Source: an uncultured Burkholderiales bacterium
GTDB taxonomy: Bacteria; Pseudomonadota; Gammaproteobacteria; Burkholderiales; Burkholderiaceae_C
NCBI GenBank assembly: GCA_903830725.1
Contig: CAIKVH010000048.1
Location: 1 to 64,000, forward strand
Length of the DNA stretch: 64,000 nt
Reading direction: 5' to 3'
Made by a program: the position numbers and the translations under genes. Under the pieces are notes generated by a model that was not told where the DNA came from, ran no database searches, and saw only the letters and a list, made by a program, of their open reading frames with translations. The stretch's first letter is position 1; every line of letters starts with the position of its first letter. Of this stretch, positions 25,975 through 36,989 are shown one piece after another.

Positions 25975-27642
25975 TTAAGTTTTTAAGAATTGGGGGGAGC
26001 CTTGTATTAACTTCCAAAGCTCTGCCTCGCTGGGGGTCAAAAGATTTGCAAGTTTTTGCATTGTCTCAGTTGGCTCATGCTGGACCAAGATGCCGAGTTG
26101 GCGAATTCTTGATAATTTCTTGACGAAATGTTCTAGTGCTTGATCCGTATTGTCGGCAATTTCAAGCAGTGGCTGGGGAATTAGGTCCTCAGATATCTTG
26201 AACTCATATTGCACCTTGTCTATGATGCCTTTGAGTTGCTCTGGCGAAAGATTGAGACGTTTACCCTCATTCAATACAAATTCGTCTTGTAAATTTATTG
26301 AAAACCCCATTTTAAGTCTTTGATAAAGCGCAATAGAGAGGTTGTTTTTATCGGCGTAAAGTTCATCTGCAAAAGATGATGCTAATAATGCAGAAGGTAT
26401 TGCAAAAATACCAACACCAATAACGGCCATTAATATGGTCATGACTCGACCAACAGTGGTCAAAGGCGTAAGGTCACCGTAGCCAACCGAGCTCAGCGTG
26501 ATAACTGCCCAGTAAATCGAAGCGGGGATATTTTCGTACTTGTCTGGCTGACTGTCATGCTCCATTAGATAGGCTAAGCTAGCAGCCAATACAACCATCA
26601 GCATCATAATGAAAAGCGAAGCAGCTAAGATAGGAGTTTCACGAGTGAACACACGCTTTAGTACTGCAGTGGAGTTGTTTTGTTTTGTAATTTTCAGCAG
26701 CCTCATTAGTCTAAAGACTCTAAGGAAACGAAGATCAAATAGATGGTGTAAGAATAGTTCTAAAAAGAAGGGAATGATCGCTAGAAAATCGATGATGGAG
26801 GCAAATCTAAGGGAGTGTTTAACACGGCCGGAAAACCATTTCTTGAAAATCGGGTCTTCAACGCAGGAATATAGTTTAAGAAAATACTCAATACTAAATA
26901 AGCCGACAGCAATCGAGTCAATGATAATGAATTGTGTGCTTAAAAGGTAGTGTATTGACTCAACGGATTCAATGACAACGGCGATTACTGAGATGACTAC
27001 CCACCAAGCGATTAAGCGGTCAAACATCTCGTGAATTGCACCGCCGTATTCGCTTGGGAATACAACTGAATACATTTTTTGGCGAAAGGTTCTCTTTGCG
27101 TTCAAAGCCATGAATTCCTGGTAAGCAGGGATCAGCACTCTGAAGAGTTTTAACATTCTTAGCAATCGTAAAAATCTGAGAACTCTCAGATCTATGGGTA
27201 AGAATGCTTGAAAATAAAACGGTGCAACAGCCAAGAAATCAATGACTGCAAAGGGACTAAATACATATGCGGCCCTGGTAAAGCGTCGATTTTTGAACTC
27301 CTGGTCCTCGGGTGCGAGGTATAAACGTGTTAAGTATTCAATCGTAAAAACAATGACTGAGAAAACATCGAACACGTGAAAAAATTGTTCATGAGCTTGA
27401 AAAATTGCGGGTATGCGCTCAACAACCAGTGCAAATAGGTTGATGATGATTAAAAAACTGATCCATCCATCAATTTGCTGGTGCTTGTTATCCTCAATCT
27501 CAGGATCGAGTAAGTAGGTATATATTTTTTGGCGAACAGTTGAGCAACGCCCTAACGCCTCACTGAGCGTAAGGGGACTTGACTGGTTTGTAATAAGGGG
27601 CAGGGAACTCGGTGTTGAACTCATTATCAGTTGGGGAGCCAT
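25975..27642 (-). CDS. Potassium channel with two tandem voltage-sensor domains and one pore
   Basis: Numbering is from the ATG at 27642 (555 residues); the frame stays open to a TTG at 27690, and no start has a good ribosome binding site. The first sensor domain has S1 at about 59-76, S2 89-109, S3 127-144 and S4 151-170 with basic residues every third position (R153, R156, R159, R162, K165, R168). The second repeats this: S1 208-229, S2 238-258, S3 281-297 and S4 303-320 (R305, R308, R311, R314, K317, K320). The pore follows with S5 at 338-359, the filter TLSSVGYGD at 382-390 and S6 at 397-424. The two sensors resemble each other (FSIEYFLKLY versus FTIEYLTRLY; IIDFLAIIPFFLE versus VIDFLAVAPFYFQ), so they arose by duplication. 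The C-terminal 125 residues are helical and cytosolic. The usual Kv-like subunit has one sensor and six helices; this has ten. Confidence 0.88.
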   Translation of the reverse strand: MAPQLIMSSTPSSLPLITNQSSPLTLSEALGRCSTVRQKIYTYLLDPEIEDNKHQQIDGWISFLIIINLFALVVERIPAIFQAHEQFFHVFDVFSVIVFTIEYLTRLYLAPEDQEFKNRRFTRAAYVFSPFAVIDFLAVAPFYFQAFLPIDLRVLRFLRLLRMLKLFRVLIPAYQEFMALNAKRTFRQKMYSVVFPSEYGGAIHEMFDRLIAWWVVISVIAVVIESVESIHYLLSTQFIIIDSIAVGLFSIEYFLKLYSCVEDPIFKKWFSGRVKHSLRFASIIDFLAIIPFFLELFLHHLFDLRFLRVFRLMRLLKITKQNNSTAVLKRVFTRETPILAASLFIMMLMVVLAASLAYLMEHDSQPDKYENIPASIYWAVITLSSVGYGDLTPLTTVGRVMTILMAVIGVGIFAIPSALLASSFADELYADKNNLSIALYQRLKMGFSINLQDEFVLNEGKRLNLSPEQLKGIIDKVQYEFKISEDLIPQPLLEIADNTDQALEHFVKKLSRIRQLGILVQHEPTETMQKLANLLTPSEAELWKLIQGSPQFLKT

Positions 27643-30031
<2,389 letters not shown>

Positions 30032-30053
30032 ACGGGAAGAGTGAGCTAACAAA

Positions 30054-30104
30054 GCCGGTTAGAAGGTCGAAGTATCGAGTTTGCTCCTTCTAACTGCTTT
30101 TTTT
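30054..30104 (+). terminator. Rho-independent terminator of thiC
   Basis: GCCGGTTAGAAGG (30054-30066) pairs with CCTTCTAACTGC (30086-30097), with a minor mismatch near the base, and is followed by seven T. It lies 22 bases after the thiC stop. Confidence 0.8.
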
Positions 30105-30432
30105 AGTTATATTTATCATTAATGAGCGTATTTAGTTGCTATATGAAGCAATTACTGGCATAGTACTGGCTTCGATATTCAAGTCGTGTTGTTGTTGTTC
30201 GGTTGGCCTGTGCTTAAACCACTTTGGATGAATTTACTTTATCCGTTATGAGTGGACCAAGTTATCTCCCTCTCACCATCCCCTCCCTCTTGAGCTTCGC
30301 CCTTGGGGGAGTTGGTCCAAAGCTTACTTCCTCTATTTTTAAAGCAAGCATTATTGCGGTTTGCAATTAGCAAATCACTGATGAGATTTGGTCAAGAGGA
30401 ATCTATCCTCTGAGACCCCACCGGAGCGGGAC
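30105..30432 (+). other. Noncoding stretch between thiC terminator and infA
   Basis: There is no gene I can support here. An eight-base inverted repeat, TGGACCAA (30253-30260) and TTGGTCCA (30312-30319), encloses a pyrimidine-rich stretch with CTCCC and a GGGGGAG that can extend the stem. This could be a structured 5' leader for infA. The infA ribosome binding site is GGAG at 30423-30426. Confidence 0.4.
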
Positions 30433-30699
30433 ATGGCAAAAGAAGAAATGTTGGAGATGAACGGCGTTGTGAACGAGGTTTTACCCGACTCAAGATATAG
30501 AGTTATGTTAGATAACGGACACGGACTTATTGCTTATACAGCTGGCAAGATGAGAATGCACCACATCCGTATTTTGGCCGGAGACAAGGTGACGCTTGAA
30601 CTCTCGCCCTACGACATGACCAAAGGTCGAATTACATTTAGACATATTGCGGGTAAGGGACCTTCTTCAGGCCATGCGCCAAAGCGGAAAACTTATTGA
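30433..30699 (+). CDS. infA: Translation initiation factor IF-1
   Basis: IF-1 binds the ribosomal A site of the 30S subunit and helps IF-2 and IF-3 during initiation. The start at the ATG 30433 (88 residues) gives the family N-terminus [13 protein letters not shown]; the open frame to 30388 would add an unlikely extension. The OB-fold is complete: [41 protein letters not shown] and [13 protein letters not shown] short basic tail ([13 protein letters not shown]) makes it longer than the 72-residue E. coli protein, as in the second IF-1 copy found in many Betaproteobacteria. Its stop overlaps the next start by one base. Confidence 0.95.
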   Translation: MAKEEMLEMNGVVNEVLPDSRYRVMLDNGHGLIAYTAGKMRMHHIRILAGDKVTLELSPYDMTKGRITFRHIAGKGPSSGHAPKRKTY

Positions 30700-31376
30700 T
30701 GTCCCACCCTTTGGGTGAGCAGACGGGCTACAAAATTAAAGTGGAGAGCATAGAGGTTGATGGTGGTAAAACGCTTGAAATCAGGTCTTTACTCGACCGG
30801 ATGCAGTTCTCGGATGATGAGGGTATCGCAGAGGCACTAGGTATATCCTCAGCACAGTGGCCATTGTTTGGGCTAGTTTGGCCTTCTGAACAAAAACTCG
30901 CCAATCTAATGCAAAAGTGGATTTTGCCAATTGGCCCTATTTTGGAAATAGGTTGCGGTCTAGCCCTTGCCAGTTTAGTCGTCCACCGCAGGCTAGGGGA
31001 CATAACCGCAAGTGACTGTCATCCCCTTACAGAGTCTTTTCTTAAGCACAACCTAACGCTAAATCATTTGCCTTCGATGAAATATAGTGTCGGGCATTGG
31101 TTCAGGGAGAATCCAAATCTTGGAAAATTTTCACTAATTATTGGTAGTGACGTTCTTTACGACAGAATGTATCCGTCGAATTTAGCAAAATTTATTCAAC
31201 TGCATGCACTACCCAGTGCACAGGTTTTGATTGTGGATCCGAACCGAGGTAACAGCGCCGAGTTTTGCAAAATAATGAAAAACAACGGCTTCACTCTCTC
31301 CCAGTCAATGCTCAAGGGTCCGTTGTATGATTACAGCCCCTATAGAGGACGACTTTTAAATTTTCTCAGAGAGTAG
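30699..31376 (+). CDS. Class I SAM-dependent methyltransferase (METTL21-like)
   Basis: This 225-residue protein begins at an ATG that overlaps the infA stop (TGATG), so the two are translationally coupled. The SAM-binding motif I is ILEIGCGLALASLVVH (about residues 85-100), followed by DITASDCHPL as motif II and LIIGSDVLYDRMYPSNL as the motif characteristic of the METTL21/lysine-methyltransferase-like group (PF10294). The N-terminal 60 residues contain the WPLFGLVWPSEQKLANLM block, also typical of that group. Eukaryotic members methylate lysines of chaperones and elongation factors. A protein substrate in the translation apparatus is therefore an attractive but unproven idea here. Confidence 0.82.
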   Translation: MSHPLGEQTGYKIKVESIEVDGGKTLEIRSLLDRMQFSDDEGIAEALGISSAQWPLFGLVWPSEQKLANLMQKWILPIGPILEIGCGLALASLVVHRRLGDITASDCHPLTESFLKHNLTLNHLPSMKYSVGHWFRENPNLGKFSLIIGSDVLYDRMYPSNLAKFIQLHALPSAQVLIVDPNRGNSAEFCKIMKNNGFTLSQSMLKGPLYDYSPYRGRLLNFLRE

Positions 31377-31387
31377 TTTATATTAAG

Positions 31388-31777
31388 TCAATTAAAAGAA
31401 GCAATGTTAAGCTTATGCATCGCATAAGCGTTATTTTCCTCTGTATCTGATAGCACCCAACCCTCGGTCAATAATCTTGTCATGTATTGCTTGTTATACA
31501 AGAATGACATGATTAGTTGAAACAGACCGAATGTAAAAAAGGTAAGTACCAGGTGAAATAAACCGACCGCTATTTCACCGCGAAAAACTGGTACAAACCA
31601 GCCAAATACCAAGTAACTCCAGGACCATCCTACGTAGCCGTTTTTAACAATACCAGAGGCGGGGTGGCGCACAAGAACTTTTTTTTGAAGTCCAACAAGT
31701 GCAAATCCAAAAATGAATGGTAAAAGAACTATGGTTAATATGACCCAGTTCCATGCATCAAAATCGTCCATTGACAT
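31388..31777 (-). CDS. Small membrane protein, DUF2628-like
   Basis: This 129-residue protein has three hydrophobic segments: about residues 11-28, 54-67 and 71-92. The central part, GYVGWSWSYLVFGWFVPVFRG followed by an FHLVLTFFTFGLFQLIMSFLYNK stretch, resembles small inner-membrane proteins grouped with DUF2628, in which a Trp/Phe-rich segment ends in FRGD/E. The C-terminus is cytosolic and polar. No function is known. It is convergent with the methyltransferase gene and 113 bases from the divergent CoA-transferase gene. Confidence 0.6.
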   Translation of the reverse strand: MSMDDFDAWNWVILTIVLLPFIFGFALVGLQKKVLVRHPASGIVKNGYVGWSWSYLVFGWFVPVFRGEIAVGLFHLVLTFFTFGLFQLIMSFLYNKQYMTRLLTEGWVLSDTEENNAYAMHKLNIASFN

Positions 31778-31890
31778 TAGCCTTGTATTTAGATGTGGGT
31801 TTTCATTGAGGTGAAGCGTTGCTACTTTAGAGTATAAACGGAGTCATGTTTTTTGGAAATCGCTATGTCCATTAGGTATGGCTCTCTCAT

Positions 31891-33072
31891 ATGTCAAAAA
31901 TAACCGCATCATCCGCATTATCTCGTTTCCGGGTACTCGATTTATCCAGAGTCCGTGCGGGTCCGGCTTGTGTGCGTCAATTGGCTGATTTTGGGGCCGA
32001 TGTTATAAAGATCGAAAATGTGAATCCTGAGGACTTAGCTGGACCAAGGGAGAGCTCAGATTTTCAAAACCTGCACAGGAACAAACGCTCAATAACGCTT
32101 AATTTAAAGTCAGAAGAAGGTCTCTCCCTTTTCAAAGATCTCGTTAAAACAGCCGATGTCGTAGTCGAGAACTATAGACCTGATGTAAAACACCGATTAG
32201 GTATTGATTATGAATCGCTAAAAGTAATTAATCCTAAAATAATCTTAGCAAGTATCTCAGGATTCGGACAGGACGGTCCCTATGAAAAGCGTCCCGGTTT
32301 TGATCAGTTGGCTCAAGGGCTATCGGGCTTGATGTCCGTCACAGGTAATCCAGGTGAGGGGCCGATGCGCGTTGGTGCTGCTGTGGCGGATGTGGCTGCA
32401 GGATTTTTGGCTGCTATGGGCGTGTTGACGGCATTGTTAGAGCGCGAGGTAAGTGGGCAAGGCCAGTGGGTGCAGTCCAATCTGCTGCAAGCCGGACTGG
32501 CTTTGTTGGACTTTCAAGCGGCAAGGTACACCATGTCTGGGGAGGTTGCAAAACAAATGGGGAACGACCATCCCACCTTTATGCCCACATCTGCCTATCA
32601 AACTCTTGATGGCTATATCAACATTGCAGTTTCTGGTCTTGGAATGTGGGAGAAGTTTTGTGCAAGTGTTGAAAGAGTAGATTTGTTGGGCGATGCGGAG
32701 TTCCAGACTGGACCCGGGAGATCTAAAGCTAGGACGCGGCTAAATGCTGAAATCAACAACACGACGCGATGTAAATCCACTCGTGAATGGATGGAGATCT
32801 TGAACAGGGATGGGATCCCCTGCGGACCCATTTATACAATGGACCAGGTATTTGCTGATCCTCAAGTAAAGCATCTGAGGGCAAGTGCCCCCGTTGATCA
32901 TCCAGAACTGGGAGAATTGCAGTTGATCAATCAACCTGTAAAGTTGTCCAGAACACCAGCCCAACTTAAGACCGCATCTCCTTTGAGGGGATTTCATACG
33001 CGCGATGTTCTTAGGGAGCTTGGACTCTCGGAGCAAAAAATAGATCGCTTCTTTGCTGAGGGCATCGTCTAA
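31891..33072 (+). CDS. Family III CoA-transferase (CaiB/BaiF)
   Basis: This 393-residue enzyme moves CoA between carboxylic acids. The family marks are LDLSRVRAGPACVRQLADFG at the N-terminus, the NKRSITLNLKSEEG loop, VVENYRPDVKHRLGID, SISGFGQDGPYEKRPGFD, and the catalytic aspartate Asp167 in MRVGAAVADVAAG. It opens a module with a crotonase and a Bug solute-binding protein, 97 and 3 bases apart. Together they suggest uptake and CoA activation of an organic acid followed by hydration, isomerisation or decarboxylation. The acid cannot be named. An eight-G run lies between this gene and the next. Confidence 0.92.
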   Translation: MSKITASSALSRFRVLDLSRVRAGPACVRQLADFGADVIKIENVNPEDLAGPRESSDFQNLHRNKRSITLNLKSEEGLSLFKDLVKTADVVVENYRPDVKHRLGIDYESLKVINPKIILASISGFGQDGPYEKRPGFDQLAQGLSGLMSVTGNPGEGPMRVGAAVADVAAGFLAAMGVLTALLEREVSGQGQWVQSNLLQAGLALLDFQAARYTMSGEVAKQMGNDHPTFMPTSAYQTLDGYINIAVSGLGMWEKFCASVERVDLLGDAEFQTGPGRSKARTRLNAEINNTTRCKSTREWMEILNRDGIPCGPIYTMDQVFADPQVKHLRASAPVDHPELGELQLINQPVKLSRTPAQLKTASPLRGFHTRDVLRELGLSEQKIDRFFAEGIV

Positions 33073-33169
33073 ACTCTTTGGAGCGATAAACAGATAAACT
33101 CTTGGCTATACCGGGGGGGGCCTTCACTTTTTCTCATCTCTCTTTATCAACAAATTTCAAATCCAATTC

Positions 33170-33952
33170 ATGTCAAAAGTTATTACTCAAAAACACGGAG
33201 CAATTGCTCACCTCATTCTCTCCAATCCAGACAAAATGAATGCTATGACTATGGAGATGTGGCAAGCTATTCCCTCGGCCCTCCAAGCTTTTGATCATGA
33301 TCCTGAGGTCAGGGTTATTGTGATTTCTGGGGACGGTGAAAAAGCATTCATATCCGGGGCGGATATTTCGCAGTTCGATAAACTGCGGGGCACAGAGGAA
33401 GCCCAGGCACAGTACAACGCCTGTGTGAGCGACGCTTACGCAGCGCCCATTCTTTGTTCTAAACCTGTCATTGCAAGCATCAGGGGATACTGTTTTGGGG
33501 GAGGTCTCGGATTTGCAGCTTCATGCGATGTACGTATCTGCGCAGAAGATGCGCAGTTCAGAATGCCTGCTGCCCGCTTGGGCCTTGGGTACGATCCCAG
33601 TGGTGTTAAGCGTTTTATGGACATTTTGGGGGCAGCTAACACAGCAGATATTTTCTATTCTGCAAGAAGGTTTGATGCAAAAAATGCATTGCATATGGGC
33701 TTTGTTAGCCAAGTACACCCAGTCAATGAGCTTCAGTCGCAGACCTTAGCCTACGCGCAGATGGTTTCTGAAAATGCCCCGTTGACAATGGCTGCTGCTA
33801 AGTTTGCAATACGTCAAGGACTCATGGACGAGTCAGAAAAAGACCTTATTACTGCAAGGCAGATGGTTAAGGAATGTTTTGCGAGCGAGGACTATAAGGA
33901 AGGTAGAAAAGCGTTTGCAGAAAAAAGAACGCCTGTTTTTAAGGGAGTATGA
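33170..33952 (+). CDS. Enoyl-CoA hydratase/isomerase family protein with altered active site
   Basis: This 260-residue protein has the crotonase fold. The oxyanion hole is intact: FISGADISQF (around residue 60-69) and CFGGGLGFAASCD (108-120). Aligning by eye to mammalian hydratase, the two catalytic glutamates fall at Ala134 (MPAARLGLG instead of PEILLG) and Asp160 (NTADIFYS instead of MEMVLTG). A classical syn-hydratase needs both, so this enzyme may be an isomerase, decarboxylase or thioesterase-like member. It lies between the CoA-transferase and a Bug protein in one likely operon. Confidence 0.88.
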   Translation: MSKVITQKHGAIAHLILSNPDKMNAMTMEMWQAIPSALQAFDHDPEVRVIVISGDGEKAFISGADISQFDKLRGTEEAQAQYNACVSDAYAAPILCSKPVIASIRGYCFGGGLGFAASCDVRICAEDAQFRMPAARLGLGYDPSGVKRFMDILGAANTADIFYSARRFDAKNALHMGFVSQVHPVNELQSQTLAYAQMVSENAPLTMAAAKFAIRQGLMDESEKDLITARQMVKECFASEDYKEGRKAFAEKRTPVFKGV

Positions 33953-33955
33953 ACT

Positions 33956-34957
33956 GTGTTTAATCTAACATCAGGACGAAACAACAACCTAAGGAAAAGC
34001 ATTTCCTGGATGCTCTTTTGCTTATCAATCCTACTGGCTCAAATAGCACAGGGACAATCGAGTTATCCTGAAAAACCCATCAAACTGGTGGTCGGTTATC
34101 CACCCGGTGGTTCTGCTGACTTTGTCACGCGAGTCACTGCAGACGAATTATCCAAGGAACTTGGTGTCTCTGTATTGGTGGATAACAAACCAGGTGCGGG
34201 GGGCTCTATTGCTGCAGAATTGGTTTCTAAGCAACCCGCTGATGGATATACCTTTGCAGTGCTAGGTCCCCATGCTCTCATTAAGGCGCTCTTTCCTAAA
34301 TTAAGCTTTGATCCAGATAAAGAGCTTTTGCCTATAACGAGTCTCGCTGTTGGATCGATGATCATTTGCGTGAACCCCAAAACTCCTTTTAAAACGCTTA
34401 AAGAGTTGATCGACTATGCAAAATTACATCCACAACAACTCTTTAGTGCAGCCTCAGGGAACGGATCTACCCCGCACTTGGCTGCCGCTTTGTTTGAGTC
34501 AAGTGCGGGGGTTAAATTCTCAACAGTACAGTTTAAGGGAGGAGGCGCTGCAGCCCAGTCAACGATGGCAGGAGATACCCAGGTGATGTTCGCTACCCCG
34601 CCCACCGTGCTCGGTTTTATTAAAGCGGGCATGCTGAGGCCCCTATCTGTGACTACAGCTAAAGCCTCTCCAGCAGTTCCCGGAATTCCTGGGGCACTTG
34701 AGAGCGGACTAGCCGGATATGATACTAATTTCTCCTTTGGGTTATACGCACCCAAGGGTACACCGCCAGAGTTGATGAAGAAAGTGTTTGAGGGGGTAAC
34801 TAAAGGCCTTCAGCACAGTGGCATCAAGGAGCGCTTTGCTTTTCAGGGAATGGACGTTTACACCTCCAAGTCAATGGATGCTTTTGACTTGGAACTAAAA
34901 GCGGATGCTCCTAATGTTTATAGAGCTGTTAAAGAGTCAGGTGCAAAGGTTGAGTAG
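33956..34957 (+). CDS. Bug/TctC-family solute-binding protein
   Basis: This 333-residue periplasmic protein starts at a GTG with AAGGGAG eight bases upstream, four bases after the crotonase stop. The signal peptide has a hydrophobic core at about residues 16-28 (WMLFCLSILLAQIAQG). The Bug marks follow: SYPEKPIKLVVGYPPGGSADF, DNKPGAGGSIAAELV, QPADGYTFAVLGPHAL and GNGSTPHLAAALFE. Coupling to the CoA-transferase and crotonase genes suggests that its ligand is the acid those enzymes use. As with the other Bug genes here, no TctAB membrane partner is nearby. Confidence 0.92.
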   Translation: MFNLTSGRNNNLRKSISWMLFCLSILLAQIAQGQSSYPEKPIKLVVGYPPGGSADFVTRVTADELSKELGVSVLVDNKPGAGGSIAAELVSKQPADGYTFAVLGPHALIKALFPKLSFDPDKELLPITSLAVGSMIICVNPKTPFKTLKELIDYAKLHPQQLFSAASGNGSTPHLAAALFESSAGVKFSTVQFKGGGAAAQSTMAGDTQVMFATPPTVLGFIKAGMLRPLSVTTAKASPAVPGIPGALESGLAGYDTNFSFGLYAPKGTPPELMKKVFEGVTKGLQHSGIKERFAFQGMDVYTSKSMDAFDLELKADAPNVYRAVKESGAKVE

Positions 34958-35049
34958 GGTGCTCTTATTAAAGAGATGGGAAGAAACTTTTGTTGATTTG
35001 TGAAATAGGAATTATGGGATTGTTAATTTATCTACCTAAATCAATAATT

Positions 35050-35073
35050 CACCGATTCACCGACTCGCCGATT
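35050..35073. repeat. Three tandem 8-bp repeats
   Basis: CACCGATT, CACCGACT and CGCCGATT follow each other directly, about 75 bases upstream of the dehydratase start. They could be a multi-site operator or a remnant of slippage. Confidence 0.4.
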
Positions 35074-35145
35074 AGGGCTTGAACAGCTTAAAAGAATGAC
35101 TTGCACTTTAAACTGATAATTTAAATACTCTGAAATAAAATTTTT

Positions 35146-36897
35146 ATGACTGACAAAAAACAAACTGAGTCCGTTAGAGCTGCCAGCGGCATGCGCAAAG
35201 GATTGACAAATTACGGAGATACAGGTTTTTCACTCTTTCTGCGCAAGGCATTTATCAAAGGCGCGGGCTATTCTGACAAGGCACTTGATAGAGTTGTCGT
35301 GGGTATTGCTAACACTGGAAGTTCCTACAACCCCTGTCACGGTAACGCACCCCAATTGATTGAAGCTGTAAAGCGCGGAGTAATGCTTGCAGGTGGTTTA
35401 CCCATGGATTTTCCAACCATCTCAATTGGGGAAAGCTTTGCGCAGCCAACCAGTATGTTCTTGCGCAATTTAATGTCGATGGATACTGAGGAGATGATTC
35501 GCGCTCAACCCATGGATTCGATCGTATTAATTGGCGGGTGTGATAAAACTGTCCCCGCTCAATTAATGGGCGCTGCATCTGCGGGCATACCTTCAATTCA
35601 ATTGATTACGGGTTCGATGTTGACGGGTTCTCATCAAGGCGAGAGAGTTGGTGCTTGTACGGACTGTCGAAGGTATTGGGGAAAATTTAGAGCGGGTGAA
35701 ATAGATGAGCAGGAAATTTCAGCCGTCAACAACCAACTCGTGGCAAGCGTTGGTACATGTTCTGTCATGGGCACAGCAAGTACTATGGCTTGTATAGCCG
35801 AGGCCTTAGGAATGACAGTGCCAGGCGGAGCGTCACCTCCTGCAGTCACTGCAGATAGGATCAGAATTGCTGAGGAAACAGGCGCTCAAGCGGTAAAAAT
35901 TGCGCAGAATCAACTAACGATAGACAAAATCTTAACTGCTGATGCGCTTGAAAACGCGATGAGGGTTTTGCTCGCTATTGGGGGCTCGACTAACGGTATT
36001 GTCCATTTGGCTGCAATTGCAGGACGAGTGGGTTTTGATATCGATATGCAAGCTTTAGACCGTATGGGGCGTGAAACTCCGGTTCTTCTTGATCTAAAAC
36101 CATCCGGTTCACACTATATGGAGGATTTTCACAAAGCCGGTGGGATGGCTACTTTGTTACGAGAGTTAAAGCCATTGTTAAAGCTTAACGCTCTTACTGT
36201 TATGGGTCGCACCTTGGGTGAGCAACTCGAGTTGGATGGTCCCGGATTTAAACAAGACGTGGTTCGCAGTATGGCTAACCCTATTTACCCTCAAGGTGGA
36301 ATCGCTGTTTTGAACGGTAACTTGGCGCCCGGGGGAGCAGTGATCAAACAATCTGCAGCCAATCCAGAGTTGATGGAGCATGAAGGGCGTGCCGTTGTAT
36401 TTGAAAATATGGAGGATATGGCTGCCCGCATTGATAGTGATGATTTAGACGTTACTGCGACGGATGTGCTCGTTTTGAAAAACATCGGTCCTAAGGGAGC
36501 CCCTGGAATGCCAGAGGCGGGATATTTGCCGATTCCACAAAAGTTAGCTCGCATGGGCGTTAAAGATATGGTCCGCATTTCAGATGGACGCATGAGTGGA
36601 ACAGCTTTTGGAACCATCGTCTTGCACGTCACTCCAGAATCTGCCGTCGGTGGTCCATTGGCCCATGTTCGAAATGGGGACCGTATAAGACTCAGCGTGA
36701 AAAATCGCGAAATAAGCTTATTGATTGGTGACGCAGAGCTTGCACAACGGGGAGTTGATAATCCAGTTCACGAGCCAGTCGCCGCACGCGGGTATCGCAA
36801 ATTATTCCTCCAAACCGTAACTCAGGCAGATAAGGGCGTAGATTTTGACTTTTTAAGATCTGAGCATACTCAGGGCTCAACGCCGAAATTGGGTTGA
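35146..36897 (+). CDS. IlvD/Edd-family sugar-acid dehydratase
   Basis: This 583-residue Fe-S dehydratase removes water from a 2,3-dihydroxy acid. The three cluster cysteines are Cys64 (SYNPCHGN), Cys132 (IGGCDKTVPAQ, with the adjacent Asp and the Lys134 that is carbamylated in family members) and Cys205 (SVGTCSVMGTAST). The segment ACTDCRRYWGKFRAGEID is characteristic of the subgroup acting on pentonates and hexonates such as arabinonate, xylonate or fuconate, rather than of the branched-chain enzyme. The C-terminal RISDGRMSGTAFG block is intact. It precedes the LysR and UxaA genes of the sugar-acid island. The exact substrate is inferred only at class level. Confidence 0.88.
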   Translation: MTDKKQTESVRAASGMRKGLTNYGDTGFSLFLRKAFIKGAGYSDKALDRVVVGIANTGSSYNPCHGNAPQLIEAVKRGVMLAGGLPMDFPTISIGESFAQPTSMFLRNLMSMDTEEMIRAQPMDSIVLIGGCDKTVPAQLMGAASAGIPSIQLITGSMLTGSHQGERVGACTDCRRYWGKFRAGEIDEQEISAVNNQLVASVGTCSVMGTASTMACIAEALGMTVPGGASPPAVTADRIRIAEETGAQAVKIAQNQLTIDKILTADALENAMRVLLAIGGSTNGIVHLAAIAGRVGFDIDMQALDRMGRETPVLLDLKPSGSHYMEDFHKAGGMATLLRELKPLLKLNALTVMGRTLGEQLELDGPGFKQDVVRSMANPIYPQGGIAVLNGNLAPGGAVIKQSAANPELMEHEGRAVVFENMEDMAARIDSDDLDVTATDVLVLKNIGPKGAPGMPEAGYLPIPQKLARMGVKDMVRISDGRMSGTAFGTIVLHVTPESAVGGPLAHVRNGDRIRLSVKNREISLLIGDAELAQRGVDNPVHEPVAARGYRKLFLQTVTQADKGVDFDFLRSEHTQGSTPKLG

Positions 36898-36989
36898 GAT
36901 AGGGGGAAATTTACTCATCCGGTTTGCCCCGAGGCTGCGAGACCAAATGCGCGAATCCCTTTAATTAACGCCTAGCTAAGTTTTTAGGT

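Noticed and set aside
33113-33120. Run of eight G considered as a phase-variable tract
   Set aside because: It is outside any coding sequence and I see no promoter elements spaced around it; it is only noted.
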